Assembly (NCBI RefSeq): GCF_000444875.1
Contig: NC_021985.1
Span: 7,956,170 to 8,020,169 of the forward strand
Length of the DNA stretch: 64,000 nucleotides
Direction: 5' to 3'
Source of the DNA: Streptomyces collinus Tu 365
GTDB taxonomy: Bacteria; Actinomycetota; Actinomycetes; Streptomycetales; Streptomycetaceae
The notes under the pieces were generated by a model. It saw only the letters and a program-made list of their open reading frames with translations, did no database searches and had not been told where the DNA came from. The position numbers were made by a program, and so were the translations under genes. Numbering within the stretch: position 1 is the stretch's first letter; each line of letters opens with the position of its first letter. This document shows positions 1 to 8,303 of the stretch, one piece after another.

Positions 1-5
1 CGTCC

Positions 6-404
6 ATGGACGGCTTCGTGGCGCTGTGCAGGACGCTGCTGACCGACGCGGAGCTGTCGACTCTCCTCGACTGGAGTGTGCTGGTGCCGTTCGCGCTGGA
101 GGAGGAGATCGTGCTCCCCGTCGGCACCGCGTACTCCGGCGAGGAGACAACGGTCGCCGGGGCCCCGCGGGTGCTCGCCCTGGCCGAGCGGCTGGCCGGC
201 GCCGTCGAACTGCCCGAGGACGCGATGCCGGCGGGCGCGAACCTCACATTGAGTCTGTGGTTCCTGGAGGGCGGGGCGGAGCGGACCGCCCGGGTGCGGC
301 CCGGCCCGTGGGCCGAGGACCGGGACGCAGCCTTCTACGTCGCGCTCTACCTACGCGCCGCGCAGCACTCCCTGCGGCACGGCTGCCCGATGACCTACTC
401 CTGA
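6..404 (+). CDS. Hypothetical protein, possibly 5'-truncated
   Basis: I do not recognise this 132-residue protein. It is acidic and mostly helical in composition, without a membrane segment or signal peptide. The reading frame is still open at the left edge of the window, so the ATG used here may be internal and the real start may lie outside. Codon use is strongly G/C at third positions, as in neighbouring genes, which supports coding. It ends in a TGA, followed by about 450 bases without a convincing gene. No function can be given. Confidence 0.6.
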   Translation: MDGFVALCRTLLTDAELSTLLDWSVLVPFALEEEIVLPVGTAYSGEETTVAGAPRVLALAERLAGAVELPEDAMPAGANLTLSLWFLEGGAERTARVRPGPWAEDRDAAFYVALYLRAAQHSLRHGCPMTYS

Positions 405-854
405 GCCACGGCGGCGGCCGACCGGCCGGAGAGACCGTACGTCCGTCTCCTGCCCGGAACACCACTGCGGCGCCGTCCACCGAGATCATCGGGGTGGCGG
501 AGTGAGCCGGGTACCGTCCGGCAAGGTGACGAGCGATGGATGTGCCGGGCGTGGCACGGCGGGCCGCACGGTCGAGTACTCGGGTGTCGGCGGGCAAGCC
601 AACCGCTCAGTCCAGGTGCCGTTGACGGGGGCAAAGGCGCTACCCGTTTCTACTGCACCTGTCGCGTCGCTCAGGCCGGCCGCGCGCCGCGATCCGATGG
701 CCCGCTACTTCCCATTTGAGTGAGAGGGCGGTGAGACCGGTACGCAGTTAAGTCTCCGTTCAGATTCCGTGCATGTCGACCGACGGATACTCCCCAAGAT
801 CTGGATTGCCCACAGAGTCCGGATCCAGTTTTCGGAAGTCTGGAAAGGCCGCTC
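405..854. other. Intergenic region, no gene supported
   Basis: About 450 bases separate the first protein from the glycosyltransferase gene. Several short overlapping frames exist on both strands, but none has a ribosome-binding site with a plausible protein. The last part must hold the promoter and leader of the glycosyltransferase; GGAAAGG sits six bases before its ATG at 855. I see no convincing terminator or promoter hexamers. Confidence 0.4.
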
Positions 855-2864
855 ATGTTCACGTCCCACAGCGAGCCGACCCAAGAGCGGGGCGCCGAGC
901 CGGCGACGGTGCGTGCCAACTCCGCCGTGCTGAGCTGGCCCGGCGACGACGGGTCGGCGCTACCCGCGCCCCGCACGGGTACCGCGCGGCCGGCCTACGA
1001 GCTCCCGGTGTTGCTGGGCATCGTGATGGTCGCCGCCCTGCTCGCCCTGTGGGGCCTGGACGACAGCTCGTTCCATGCGTTCTACGCGGCCGGCGTGCGC
1101 AGCATGACCGACAATCCGGTCGCTTTCTTCTACGGATCCTTCGATCCGGGCAACACGATCACGATCGACAAACTGCCCGGCTACCTGTGGCCGCAGGCCC
1201 TGTCGGCGCTGGTCTTCGGCTTTCATCCATGGGCGCTGGTACTGCCGCAGGCGATCGAAGGCATGGCCTGCGTGGTCCTGCTCCATGGCCTGGTACGCCG
1301 CTGGGCGGGCGTGCCGGCCGGTCTGCTGGCGGCGGGCTTTCTGACGCTCACTCCCGTGTTCGTCGGCCTTGGGCGGTCCGTCACGGAGGACTCGCCGTTC
1401 ACCCTTCTGCTGCTTCTCGCCGCCGCGGCCACCCAGCGGGCGACCGAGGGAGGCCGGCGTCGCCGGCTGCTGCTCGCCGGGGTGTGGGTGGGCGCGGCCT
1501 TCCAGTGCAAGATGCTGGAGGCCTGGGCGGTGTTGCCCGCGCTCGCCGTGACCTACCTCGTCGCCGCGCCCACGGCCCTACGCCGTCGGCTCCTGGACGT
1601 CGCGCTGGCCGGCGCGGTGGCGTGCGGCGTGTCGCTGTCGTGGATGGTGGTGGCCACGCTGACCCCGGCGTCCGAGCGCCCCTACCTCGACGGCACCACG
1701 GACAACTCGGCGTATGGTCTGGTCGTCGGCTACAACTTCCTGACCCGCTTCCACGGGCTCGACGCGGCCGCCGCCGGTAGCGTCGCCCCCAACGAGAGTT
1801 TGCGGACGGCCGGCACCGGGCCCGGCATGGGCGACAGCGTCTGGAAGATGTTCAGCCCCGGGATCGCCACACAAACCGGATGGCTGTACCCGCTGGCCGC
1901 GCTCGGGGTCGCGGGCGGCGCATGGGCGCTGTGGCGGCGGCGTGCGGCCCGCACGGACCGGGTGCTGGCAGGCTATGTGCTGTGGGGGTCGTGGCTGGTC
2001 ACGTTCTTCCTGTTGTTCAGCTTCGGCAGCGTGACCGGACACACCTATTACATGGGTGTCGTCGCCGTGGCGCTGGCCGCGATGGGCGGCGCCGGGACGG
2101 TGCCGGCCTGGCGGGCGTGCCGCAGGGGCGGTCGACGGGCCTGGGTGCTGCCCGGCGTGATCGCCCTGAACCTCGCCTGGTGCGTGACCCTGACGTGGTG
2201 GTATCCGCACTTCATCCCCTGGTCCGTCCCCACCGCCGCAGCCCTCGGCCTGGTCGCCCTGGTGCTGTCGTGCGTCCGCCGACGGCCGCGCCTCGTCACG
2301 GCCGGCCTGGCCGCCGGGCTCGCCGCGGTCCTGCTCATCCCGGCCGCCTGGTCGGCGTCGGCGCTGTCCCTGCGCTACAACCAGCCCGGCTCGCTGGGCC
2401 GCGTGGGCCCCACCAGCCATCGGGCGGGCAACCCGCTGGCGAAGCTCGGCCCGACCCGGGAACGCCTGCTGGCCTACCTGACCGCGCACCGAGGCGGCGC
2501 CGAGTACCTGGCCGCAGTGCCCGGCTGGGACGAGGCCGCGCCCTACATCATCTCCGCCAACGCGCACGTTCTGCCCGTCGGCGGCTTCACCGGCCGGGCC
2601 CCGCATCCGACGTCCGGTGGCTTCCGCGAGCTCATAGGCACCGGACGTCTGCGCTATGTCGTCCTGACACGTGCCGAGGCGAACCTGAGTCCGCGCCACG
2701 CGGTCACGTCCGCTGCCATGATCGTGCGCTGGACCGTCGACCACTGTACGGTCGTGCCTTCGGCGGCCTACGGCTCCGGCGACCAAGCGGAGACGCTGTA
2801 CGACTGCGGCCCGGATCGGGAGAGGGGCCGGGCAGCAGCACATGAGGGTCTGTCATCGCCGTGA
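855..2864 (+). CDS. GT39-type membrane glycosyltransferase (ArnT/PMT, YkcB-like)
   Basis: This 669-residue integral membrane protein probably transfers a sugar from a polyprenyl-phosphate donor to a cell-envelope acceptor outside the membrane. After an approximately 50-residue polar N-terminus come about ten or more hydrophobic segments. The first periplasmic loop carries the acidic pair in GLDDSS (near residue 74), and the stretch SFDPGNTITIDK resembles the YkcA/YkcB branch of the ArnT/PMT (GT39) family. A soluble C-terminal domain follows the last membrane segment (about residues 500-669). GGAAAGG lies six bases before ATG 855, fixing the start. The gene stands alone. Family assignment is good; the sugar and acceptor are unknown. 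Confidence 0.85.
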   Translation: MFTSHSEPTQERGAEPATVRANSAVLSWPGDDGSALPAPRTGTARPAYELPVLLGIVMVAALLALWGLDDSSFHAFYAAGVRSMTDNPVAFFYGSFDPGNTITIDKLPGYLWPQALSALVFGFHPWALVLPQAIEGMACVVLLHGLVRRWAGVPAGLLAAGFLTLTPVFVGLGRSVTEDSPFTLLLLLAAAATQRATEGGRRRRLLLAGVWVGAAFQCKMLEAWAVLPALAVTYLVAAPTALRRRLLDVALAGAVACGVSLSWMVVATLTPASERPYLDGTTDNSAYGLVVGYNFLTRFHGLDAAAAGSVAPNESLRTAGTGPGMGDSVWKMFSPGIATQTGWLYPLAALGVAGGAWALWRRRAARTDRVLAGYVLWGSWLVTFFLLFSFGSVTGHTYYMGVVAVALAAMGGAGTVPAWRACRRGGRRAWVLPGVIALNLAWCVTLTWWYPHFIPWSVPTAAALGLVALVLSCVRRRPRLVTAGLAAGLAAVLLIPAAWSASALSLRYNQPGSLGRVGPTSHRAGNPLAKLGPTRERLLAYLTAHRGGAEYLAAVPGWDEAAPYIISANAHVLPVGGFTGRAPHPTSGGFRELIGTGRLRYVVLTRAEANLSPRHAVTSAAMIVRWTVDHCTVVPSAAYGSGDQAETLYDCGPDRERGRAAAHEGLSSP

Positions 2865-2985
2865 CACCTTTGTTCCACTGGGAGCCGCAGGTGCGCGGGT
2901 GGACGTCCTACTCGTAGTCAGCGTCACCGGACCGCGACTGCCCTTCATCGTTCCGAGCGGTCGGACAGCCGAGTATGAGCTGGGC

Positions 2986-3855
2986 TCAGTCCTCGTCCTG
3001 CGCGCGCCGGTAGAGCTTGGCGATGTCGTCGTCGAAGTATGCGGCGTAGGACACGTCGTCCTTGTCGCCGCCGCCCTGGTGGCCGCCCAGGACGCCGATG
3101 ACGGTGCCGGTGTGGCTCTTGGGGTCGTAGTCGGTGAGCCAGGGGCTGCCGCTGGTCCCGTCCTCGAGGTGGGTGCACTGGATGCGCAGCTGGGTGTCGC
3201 TGAACTTTGTGGTGCGGTTCTGGCATGAGATGGGGGTGTCGCGGCTGGTGGGGTAGCCGGTGACCTCTACCTTGTTGTCGAAGCCGCGGTCTGTGCCGAG
3301 AGTGTTGCCGCCCAGGAGATCCTGAATGTTCCTGCCGTCCTTCTGGTCCAGGACGAGGAAGGCGACGTCGAGGTCCTCGTCCTGCGACCTGGTCCAGCGG
3401 TCGTCGACGACCACCTTGCTGACCTTCCACAGGCCGGTGGGTTCGTCGCCGTTGCGGTAGCCGGGGGCGAAGACCAGGTCGTTCAGCGGCTGTCCGGAGT
3501 CGGCGTCGAAGGCGCAGTGCGCCGCGGTGATCAGCATGTTCCGGCCCGGACTCCGCACCACGCTCGCCGTGCAGAAGTGGGCACCGTGGTCGTCCTTCTC
3601 GAAGACCGCGCCGATTCGGGCGTCCTCCTCGGACCTGCGGGGCGTGTACGCGTTGCCGTCCTCGGCCGGGCCCGTAGCGGGGAGGTCCTGGTCCTGGCCC
3701 AGCTGGGACTGGCCCGGCTCGCCGGACTTGCCGAAACCGCCGCGCCCGCTGCTGCCGGCCGCATGGGTTTCCCTCGCGGCGTCGCCCACCACTGCGGCTG
3801 CCCCGACGATGACCAGCGTCAGAGGCAGGACGGAATGTCTGACTAGCGAGCGCAC
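2986..3855 (-). CDS. Secreted trypsin-like serine protease
   Basis: The 289-residue product has a hydrophobic N-terminal signal (residues about 8-24), a low-complexity linker rich in Gly, Ser and Gln (about 32-70), and a chymotrypsin-fold protease domain. The triad is visible: His113 in TAAHC, Asp163 in DLDVAF and Ser235 in GTSGSP. It is therefore probably an active extracellular endopeptidase of the S1 family. The start is GTG at 3855; no clear ribosome-binding site precedes it, but TAGATAAT lies only about ten bases upstream, so a leaderless transcript is possible. It is convergent with the upstream glycosyltransferase gene. The substrate is unknown. Confidence 0.87.
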   Translation of the reverse strand: MRSLVRHSVLPLTLVIVGAAAVVGDAARETHAAGSSGRGGFGKSGEPGQSQLGQDQDLPATGPAEDGNAYTPRRSEEDARIGAVFEKDDHGAHFCTASVVRSPGRNMLITAAHCAFDADSGQPLNDLVFAPGYRNGDEPTGLWKVSKVVVDDRWTRSQDEDLDVAFLVLDQKDGRNIQDLLGGNTLGTDRGFDNKVEVTGYPTSRDTPISCQNRTTKFSDTQLRIQCTHLEDGTSGSPWLTDYDPKSHTGTVIGVLGGHQGGGDKDDVSYAAYFDDDIAKLYRRAQDED

Positions 3856-4069
3856 AAGGTCATTATCTACGCGGGCCGGGAGTTCGGGACGTGCCTGACC
3901 GAGAGGCTCCCGTCACAATCCGCCGTTCGGATCTGTCTTCGGCACCCTGGTCGCTCCCGTTGCCGGGTCACCGACGGAAGCGGTCGATCGGTTCAGAAGC
4001 AGGTCTCGGTCGCTCCAGGAGAGACCGATAGGGGGCCAGAGGAGTGATCCGGTTCCTCAGAAACGGGTC

Positions 4070-4205
4070 CAGGAAGGTATCCGCAAGGTGGTCCTCGACG
4101 GGCTGTCGTCACCCATGGTCCGGCTCCCGTGCAGGCGTGGTCGGCGATGACCGGCATGCCCGGGCGCTTACAGATCCGGATGATCCGGTGGGCGAGGGTC
4201 GTGCC
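4070..4205 (-). pseudogene. IS5-type DDE transposase fragment
   Basis: Read on the minus strand, this stretch encodes HRIIRICKRPGMPVIADHA followed by GAGPWVTT. This matches the part of IS5-group DDE transposases around the second catalytic Asp, usually HRIIRIC..G.PVLADRAYQGAGPW. Only about 45 codons survive: the protein on both sides is missing, and the family's Tyr-Gln is replaced by Cys-Thr. It is an inactive insertion-sequence relic, directly beside a dispersed repeat copy at 4231-4345. The assignment rests on remembered family motifs. Confidence 0.6.
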
Positions 4206-4230
4206 GGCGCAGGTACACCAGGCAGGACAG

Positions 4231-4345
4231 GAAACCAACGAGGCTGCTGCGCCCATGAGTTGAGACGTCGAACACTTCCCTCAAGGGCACGGAAACCTCG
4301 TGCGGTGCGCACACCCGGCGTCACCCGATCAGTGGCTACTCCGAA
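4231..4345 (+). repeat. Dispersed intergenic repeat, copy A
   Basis: This stretch is roughly three-quarters identical by eye to the reverse complement of 22243-22360. Shared blocks include CAACGAGGCT, TGAGTTGAGACG, CGAACAC, CCTCGTGCG and CACCCGATCAGTGG, in the same order and spacing. The ends carry inverted CGAGG/CCTCG pieces, so the transcript could fold into a long hairpin. Copy A lies between an IS5-type transposase relic and the esterase gene's 3' end. It may be a mobile-element end or a non-autonomous element. Confidence 0.6.
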
Positions 4346-4350
4346 GCGGC

Positions 4351-5475
4351 TCAGTGTGCGACCAGCCGCCCGCTCATCCACTGCAGCATCGGCGGGATCT
4401 CCCGCTTCCAGGTGTTGAAGTTGTGCCCGCCGCTCGGAAGGATGATCGACGAAATCCTGGTCACGCTCGTGCCCTGCACACTCTTGATGAACTTGAGCGT
4501 GTCCTTGAAGTTGTGCTCACCGACCCTGCTGCTGGTGACGAGCAGCGACGTCTCGGGGGCGGCCAGGTGCTTGAGCGCCCAGAAGAGGTCGGCGCTGTGC
4601 TGCAGCTTCCTGTCGCCATGGAAGAGGTCCCCGGTGGTGGGGTCGATCGGCGCCCTGTAGTACGGCGACAGGCCCGCTGCGGCCGCGTACGAGCGCGGGT
4701 GGTGCATGGCGATCTTGAGTGCGCAGTAGCCGCCGGTCGAGTCGCCGGCGATGCCCCAGCTGGCGGGCGTCTTGTCGACCCGGTAGTGGGCCATCACCGA
4801 ATCGCGCAGATCCTTGGCGAAGAACGTCTCGGTCCGCGGGCCCCCGGGAACGTCGACGCACTCGGTGTCCCGTGGCGGCGCCACGGTCGGACGTAGCATC
4901 ACCAGGATCATCGGCTGCACCTTCCCCTTTTTGGCCAGCTGCTGGATCGTGCTCGGGTAGTCCAGCTTGTCCACCAGCGCCTGGGCCGTGCCCGGGTATC
5001 CCGTGAGAACGACGGTCACCGGGAACCTGCGCGCGTGGTTCTGCGGCTGGAAGTACTCCGGGGGTAGGTACACGAACGCCGGCGTGGCGAGATGGGTCGT
5101 ACGGCCGATGATGTCGACCTTCTGGACCTGCCCGGCCATCTGCGGCAGCGCGCTGCTCGCACCGATGACAGGGGAGGCGGAGAGCACTTGGACGGGGCTG
5201 CCGCCGCTTTCCGCCATGTGGTCGACGACCACTCCCTGGTCGGTCTCCTGGCCGAACAGGTCGGACCAACTGGCGTAGAAGCCGAACGCCTGGTTGGTGG
5301 CGAGTCCCACCGTGGCGAGGGCCGCCACCTGGGTGGCGAGCAGCAACCCGAACCGTCCGCTGACGGCCCGCCAGTTACGCCGGGCCAGGCGCGGCCACAG
5401 CCATACCGTGCCGAGGAACAGTACGGCGGCGAGGACGGTCGCCAGCATCAGCACCTTGTCGCTTGTGAGACCCAT
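4351..5475 (-). CDS. Membrane-anchored esterase of the alpha/beta hydrolase fold
   Basis: The 374-residue protein has two N-terminal hydrophobic segments (about 8-27 and 43-60) and an extracytoplasmic alpha/beta hydrolase domain resembling the esterase D / antigen 85 group. The nucleophile is Ser246 in GDSTGG, and the C-terminal His is in SGGHNF near residue 355; the acid is probably an Asp or Glu between them. Such enzymes act on acyl esters, including mycolyl or acetyl groups in other actinobacteria, but the substrate here is unknown. AGGTAA lies upstream of ATG 5475. It lies 113 bases downstream of the polysaccharide deacetylase gene on the same strand, so the two may be co-transcribed and act together on the envelope. 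Confidence 0.82.
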   Translation of the reverse strand: MGLTSDKVLMLATVLAAVLFLGTVWLWPRLARRNWRAVSGRFGLLLATQVAALATVGLATNQAFGFYASWSDLFGQETDQGVVVDHMAESGGSPVQVLSASPVIGASSALPQMAGQVQKVDIIGRTTHLATPAFVYLPPEYFQPQNHARRFPVTVVLTGYPGTAQALVDKLDYPSTIQQLAKKGKVQPMILVMLRPTVAPPRDTECVDVPGGPRTETFFAKDLRDSVMAHYRVDKTPASWGIAGDSTGGYCALKIAMHHPRSYAAAAGLSPYYRAPIDPTTGDLFHGDRKLQHSADLFWALKHLAAPETSLLVTSSRVGEHNFKDTLKFIKSVQGTSVTRISSIILPSGGHNFNTWKREIPPMLQWMSGRLVAH

Positions 5476-5588
5476 GGGATGTTACCTGTCTGCGCTTTCT
5501 GCCCGGCAGCCGCCCGCACTTCGTCGCGAGGGCTTGCTCTGGTCCTTTGTCGCCGGATGTCCGATCGGGCACGGGATCTCTGGTTGGT

Positions 5589-6464
5589 TCAATGTCCGGT
5601 CGGCGGCTGGATGTAGTCCTCCAGGCGGGCTACCGCGAAGCCCTGTGCCCGGATGCACTTGAGCAGATTCGCGAACATCTCCGTCATGGTGGTGCCCTTG
5701 AGCTCCGCAGGACCGCGGAAGTGGGCGAGGATGATGTCGCCGGGGCGCAACTTCTTGCGTGGCTCTTGGTACTGCAGATTGCGTACCTGCATGGATTCGC
5801 GCCACCAGACGATCGCTCGCGGCCCGCAATCTCCCACCGCGGTCTTGGTGTTGTTGTTGTACGCCCCGTAGGGCGGCCGGAAGAGGAACGGGGCGGTGCC
5901 GAACTGCTGAGTGAGGATCTTCTGATCGCCGCACACCTCTTGCTTCTGGCGGCTCAGAGGGATGGTGTTCATCGCGGGATGGTGCAGGGTGTGGTTCTGG
6001 ATGTGGTTGCCCATCGCCTGCAGTGGCTTGAAGTACCCATAGTCCGACTTGATGGCGTCGTTCATCAGGAACATCGTGATCGGGATCTTCAGGTCCCGCA
6101 TCATCTCGATGAACTTGGGGTCCTTTTCCAGTCCGTCGTCGACGGTGATGAAGACGACCTTCTGGGATGTCGGTACATGGCTGAAGACCGGGATCGGGCC
6201 GGTCGCCGACAGCTTGAGGGGTTTGTCCGCGGGGGGCTCGGGAGTCGCGGGCAGCGGTGTCAGGCCCCACTTGTGCCAGGTGGCGGGCTCAGCCGTGACG
6301 TGCGACGTGGCCCCGGGGGTGCCGCGGACGCCGGCGGACGTCGACGAGGTGGCCGCCGGGCCGGTCGCGTTGCCACCGCTCATGCCGCAGCCGCCTACGG
6401 ACACAGCCAGGAGCACGCTGACCAGCGGGGCGCAGAACCTGCTGCCTGTGTTGCGTCGCTTCAC
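5589..6464 (-). CDS. Lipoprotein polysaccharide deacetylase (NodB domain, CE4)
   Basis: A 291-residue exported deacetylase, likely removing N- or O-acetyl groups from a cell-wall or extracellular polysaccharide. The N-terminus has Arg/Lys, a hydrophobic run and the lipobox-like VGGC (Cys26), so it should be a lipoprotein. The NodB domain (about 95-285) shows the CE4 motifs: TVDDG with the metal and base Asp pair, HTLHH as the zinc-binding motif, RPPYG, and ILAHF. GTG at 6464 is chosen because AGGAGAG sits at proper spacing before it; a longer frame to 6827 has no such site and would bury the signal peptide. The esterase gene follows 113 bases downstream. Confidence 0.87.
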   Translation of the reverse strand: MKRRNTGSRFCAPLVSVLLAVSVGGCGMSGGNATGPAATSSTSAGVRGTPGATSHVTAEPATWHKWGLTPLPATPEPPADKPLKLSATGPIPVFSHVPTSQKVVFITVDDGLEKDPKFIEMMRDLKIPITMFLMNDAIKSDYGYFKPLQAMGNHIQNHTLHHPAMNTIPLSRQKQEVCGDQKILTQQFGTAPFLFRPPYGAYNNNTKTAVGDCGPRAIVWWRESMQVRNLQYQEPRKKLRPGDIILAHFRGPAELKGTTMTEMFANLLKCIRAQGFAVARLEDYIQPPTGH

Positions 6465-6530
6465 CGCACCGCTCTCCTGCCTGCAAAGCTGACCTTGACT
6501 CTGCTGGAAGGTAACCGCGGCATGAAAAGC

Positions 6531-6564
6531 GAAGTTCAGCGGTGTGAAAGGTGAAGTTCGGCGG
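6531..6564. promoter_or_regulatory. Two 12-bp direct repeats, possible regulator site
   Basis: GAAGTTCAGCGG (6531-6542) and GAAGTTCGGCGG (6553-6564) repeat with a 22-base period, two helical turns. On the minus strand the stretch reads CTTCACCTTTCACACC, reminiscent of PhoP (PHO box) direct repeat units. It lies about 70-100 bases upstream of the deacetylase start and just before a small plus-strand ORF. Regulator identity is a guess. Confidence 0.3.
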
Positions 6565-6575
6565 AGGGTGAGAAT

Positions 6576-6668
6576 ATGACCAGAGCCCACGACGCCGCCG
6601 TCGGCACCGTCGCGCAGGCTGTCGTCCTCGTCGACGAGAACCCCGTCTTCGTCACCGCGCGCGACTAA
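6576..6668 (+). CDS. Possible 30-aa ORF
   Basis: GGAGGGTGAGAAT precedes an ATG at 6576, which opens a 30-codon frame ending in TAA. The peptide includes QAVVLVDENPVF, reminiscent of the first strand of a response-regulator receiver domain (VLVDDNPV), so it may be the start of a deleted regulator gene. The good ribosome-binding site is the main support. It could equally be a chance frame. Confidence 0.25.
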   Translation: MTRAHDAAVGTVAQAVVLVDENPVFVTARD

Positions 6669-6906
6669 GGCGACGTCGGCCCACCGCAGCGGAACGCACG
6701 CCGCTCTCGCCCTCCGGCACCTGCACGGCAGAGCCGCCCGACCGAAGAGTGTTGCAGAATGGTTGATAGCGGACATGTCGCCGGTAGTGGGGATCCCCGC
6801 ACAGCGGGGTGACGTCGGCGTCGGCAACCGTGGAGGGGCGTGGCAGATGGTGATCGTGGGGGACTTCTCCGGACGGCCCGCCTGACGTCGGCGCTAGGAT
6901 CGCGCC

Positions 6907-7383
6907 ATGGGGCGGGGCGAACAGCGAAGTCAGGCCACGGACCCACATTGGCAGTGGCCGCCCGGAGACGAAGAGGCTCCGGCACTGGCCGACTTCAAGG
7001 CCGTCTGCTACGAGATCGCTCGCCGAACAGGTGGGCACGTCGAGTCGGTGTCCGACGGTCGCTTCCCGCCCAGCTTTCACCACGTAGTGATCGCTTTCCG
7101 TGATCGCCGGGTGGCGGTCCTGTGCCATCAGACCCTGCCGCTGCTCGCCCTGGCAGCTCCTCCCGGCGAGTCGTCCTTCTGGCCGCTTTCTTTCGTCGAC
7201 GACCCCGCCATCGGATCGGCCATCGCGGCCGTGTCGCGGATTCGTCTGCTGACGGCGGCCGAGCTGGACATGGACTGGTCGCGGGCGGCCACCCAGCCGC
7301 CGGCGGCGCTGGCCCAGGGGAAGGATCTGACGTACTGGCGTCCTGGATCTGTCGGGGACGTGATCTTCAACATGTGGGACTGA
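6907..7383 (+). CDS. Hypothetical protein, 158 aa
   Basis: I do not recognise a family. The protein is soluble, with an alternating hydrophobic core around residues 55-85 (HHVVIAFRD, VAVLCHQ) and a C-terminal stretch rich in Trp and Asp (DVIFNMWD). It has no signal peptide or membrane segment. The pattern resembles small cytoplasmic proteins sometimes found near polymorphic-toxin or regulatory genes, but nothing nearby supports that. The start is ATG 6907 without a strong ribosome-binding site. It is followed by a 211-base gap before a short-chain dehydrogenase on the same strand. Confidence 0.6.
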   Translation: MGRGEQRSQATDPHWQWPPGDEEAPALADFKAVCYEIARRTGGHVESVSDGRFPPSFHHVVIAFRDRRVAVLCHQTLPLLALAAPPGESSFWPLSFVDDPAIGSAIAAVSRIRLLTAAELDMDWSRAATQPPAALAQGKDLTYWRPGSVGDVIFNMWD

Positions 7384-7594
7384 CCCGTACCTGATCAGAG
7401 GACGACATCCGAGGCCGCGAGACGGTCGCTGGCGGCGGCGAGACCGACCCGGACCGGGAACGCCGTCGACCCCGGTAAGCCGCCGGCGGGCCGACGTGCC
7501 GTTCCTGGTGTGCCCGCGTCTGCATCCGGCCGACGGCCGACCAACGAACCAGACACGTAGTGCCAGGTCGTCGGCAAGGAAGGCGAGGCGGGGC

Positions 7595-8296
7595 ATGGAC
7601 CTGAGAGATGCACGGATTCTGGTGCCGGGTGCCACCGGGGAGATCGGGGCGGCGCTCGCCGTACGACTGTGCGCCCTCGGTACGCGCACGGCACTGGCCG
7701 GACGTGACCGCGAGGCCCTCACCCGTGTCTCGGCGGCGTGCGAGCACGCTCCCGCCCGCACCTTCGACGCCTGGGACGCCGACTCCTGTGCGAAGACCGT
7801 CGACTGGGCGGCGGCGGAACTGGGCGGCTTGGACGGCGTCGTCGTATGCGTCGGAGTCGCGGCCTTCGGGTCGGCCGGGGAGGTGGAGGACGCGGTGTCC
7901 GAACACCTGATGGCGGTGAACGCGCTGGCCCCCATGGCGTTCCTGCGGGCCGCCGGGGACCGGTTGCCCGAGGGCGGCGTCCTCGCGGCCGTCACCGGGA
8001 TCGTCGCCGAGGCGGCACCGGCTCGGATGGCGGACTACGCCGCCGCCAAGGCCGCGCTGGCCACCTGGCTCACGGCGGTCCGCCGGGAGCGGCGACGCCA
8101 GGGCGTGACCGTGCTGGAGATCAACCTGCCCCACATGGACACGGGCTTCGCCGGGCGCGCCGTCGCGGGCCAAGCGCCGCCGCTGCCGCGGGGATTGCCC
8201 GTTCCGGAGGCAGTGGACGTGATCGTGCGGGCGCTCTCCGAGGGGGCGAGACTTGTGCGTCCCGGCAGCGGTGCGGCACTCGAAGTGGTGCGGTAG
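7595..8296 (+). CDS. Short-chain dehydrogenase/reductase
   Basis: A 233-residue Rossmann-fold oxidoreductase. The nucleotide-binding glycine motif is PGATGEIG near residues 11-18, a variant of TGxxxGIG, and the catalytic Tyr-x3-Lys is visible as YAAAK at about 148. The length is typical of classical SDRs, though somewhat short at the C-terminus. ATG 7595 gives the usual family start; a longer frame to 7496 would add an arginine-rich unstructured stretch. The DUF2071 gene follows after seven bases, so the two are probably co-transcribed. The substrate cannot be inferred. Confidence 0.82.
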   Translation: MDLRDARILVPGATGEIGAALAVRLCALGTRTALAGRDREALTRVSAACEHAPARTFDAWDADSCAKTVDWAAAELGGLDGVVVCVGVAAFGSAGEVEDAVSEHLMAVNALAPMAFLRAAGDRLPEGGVLAAVTGIVAEAAPARMADYAAAKAALATWLTAVRRERRRQGVTVLEINLPHMDTGFAGRAVAGQAPPLPRGLPVPEAVDVIVRALSEGARLVRPGSGAALEVVR

Positions 8297-8303
8297 GGCG
8301 GAC

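Noticed and set aside
1578..2843. A 421-codon minus-strand frame opposite the GT39 glycosyltransferase
   Set aside because: It is a shadow of a high-GC gene: the opposing gene has membrane helices, family motifs and correct codon bias, while this frame is Gly/Arg/His-rich and unlike any family.
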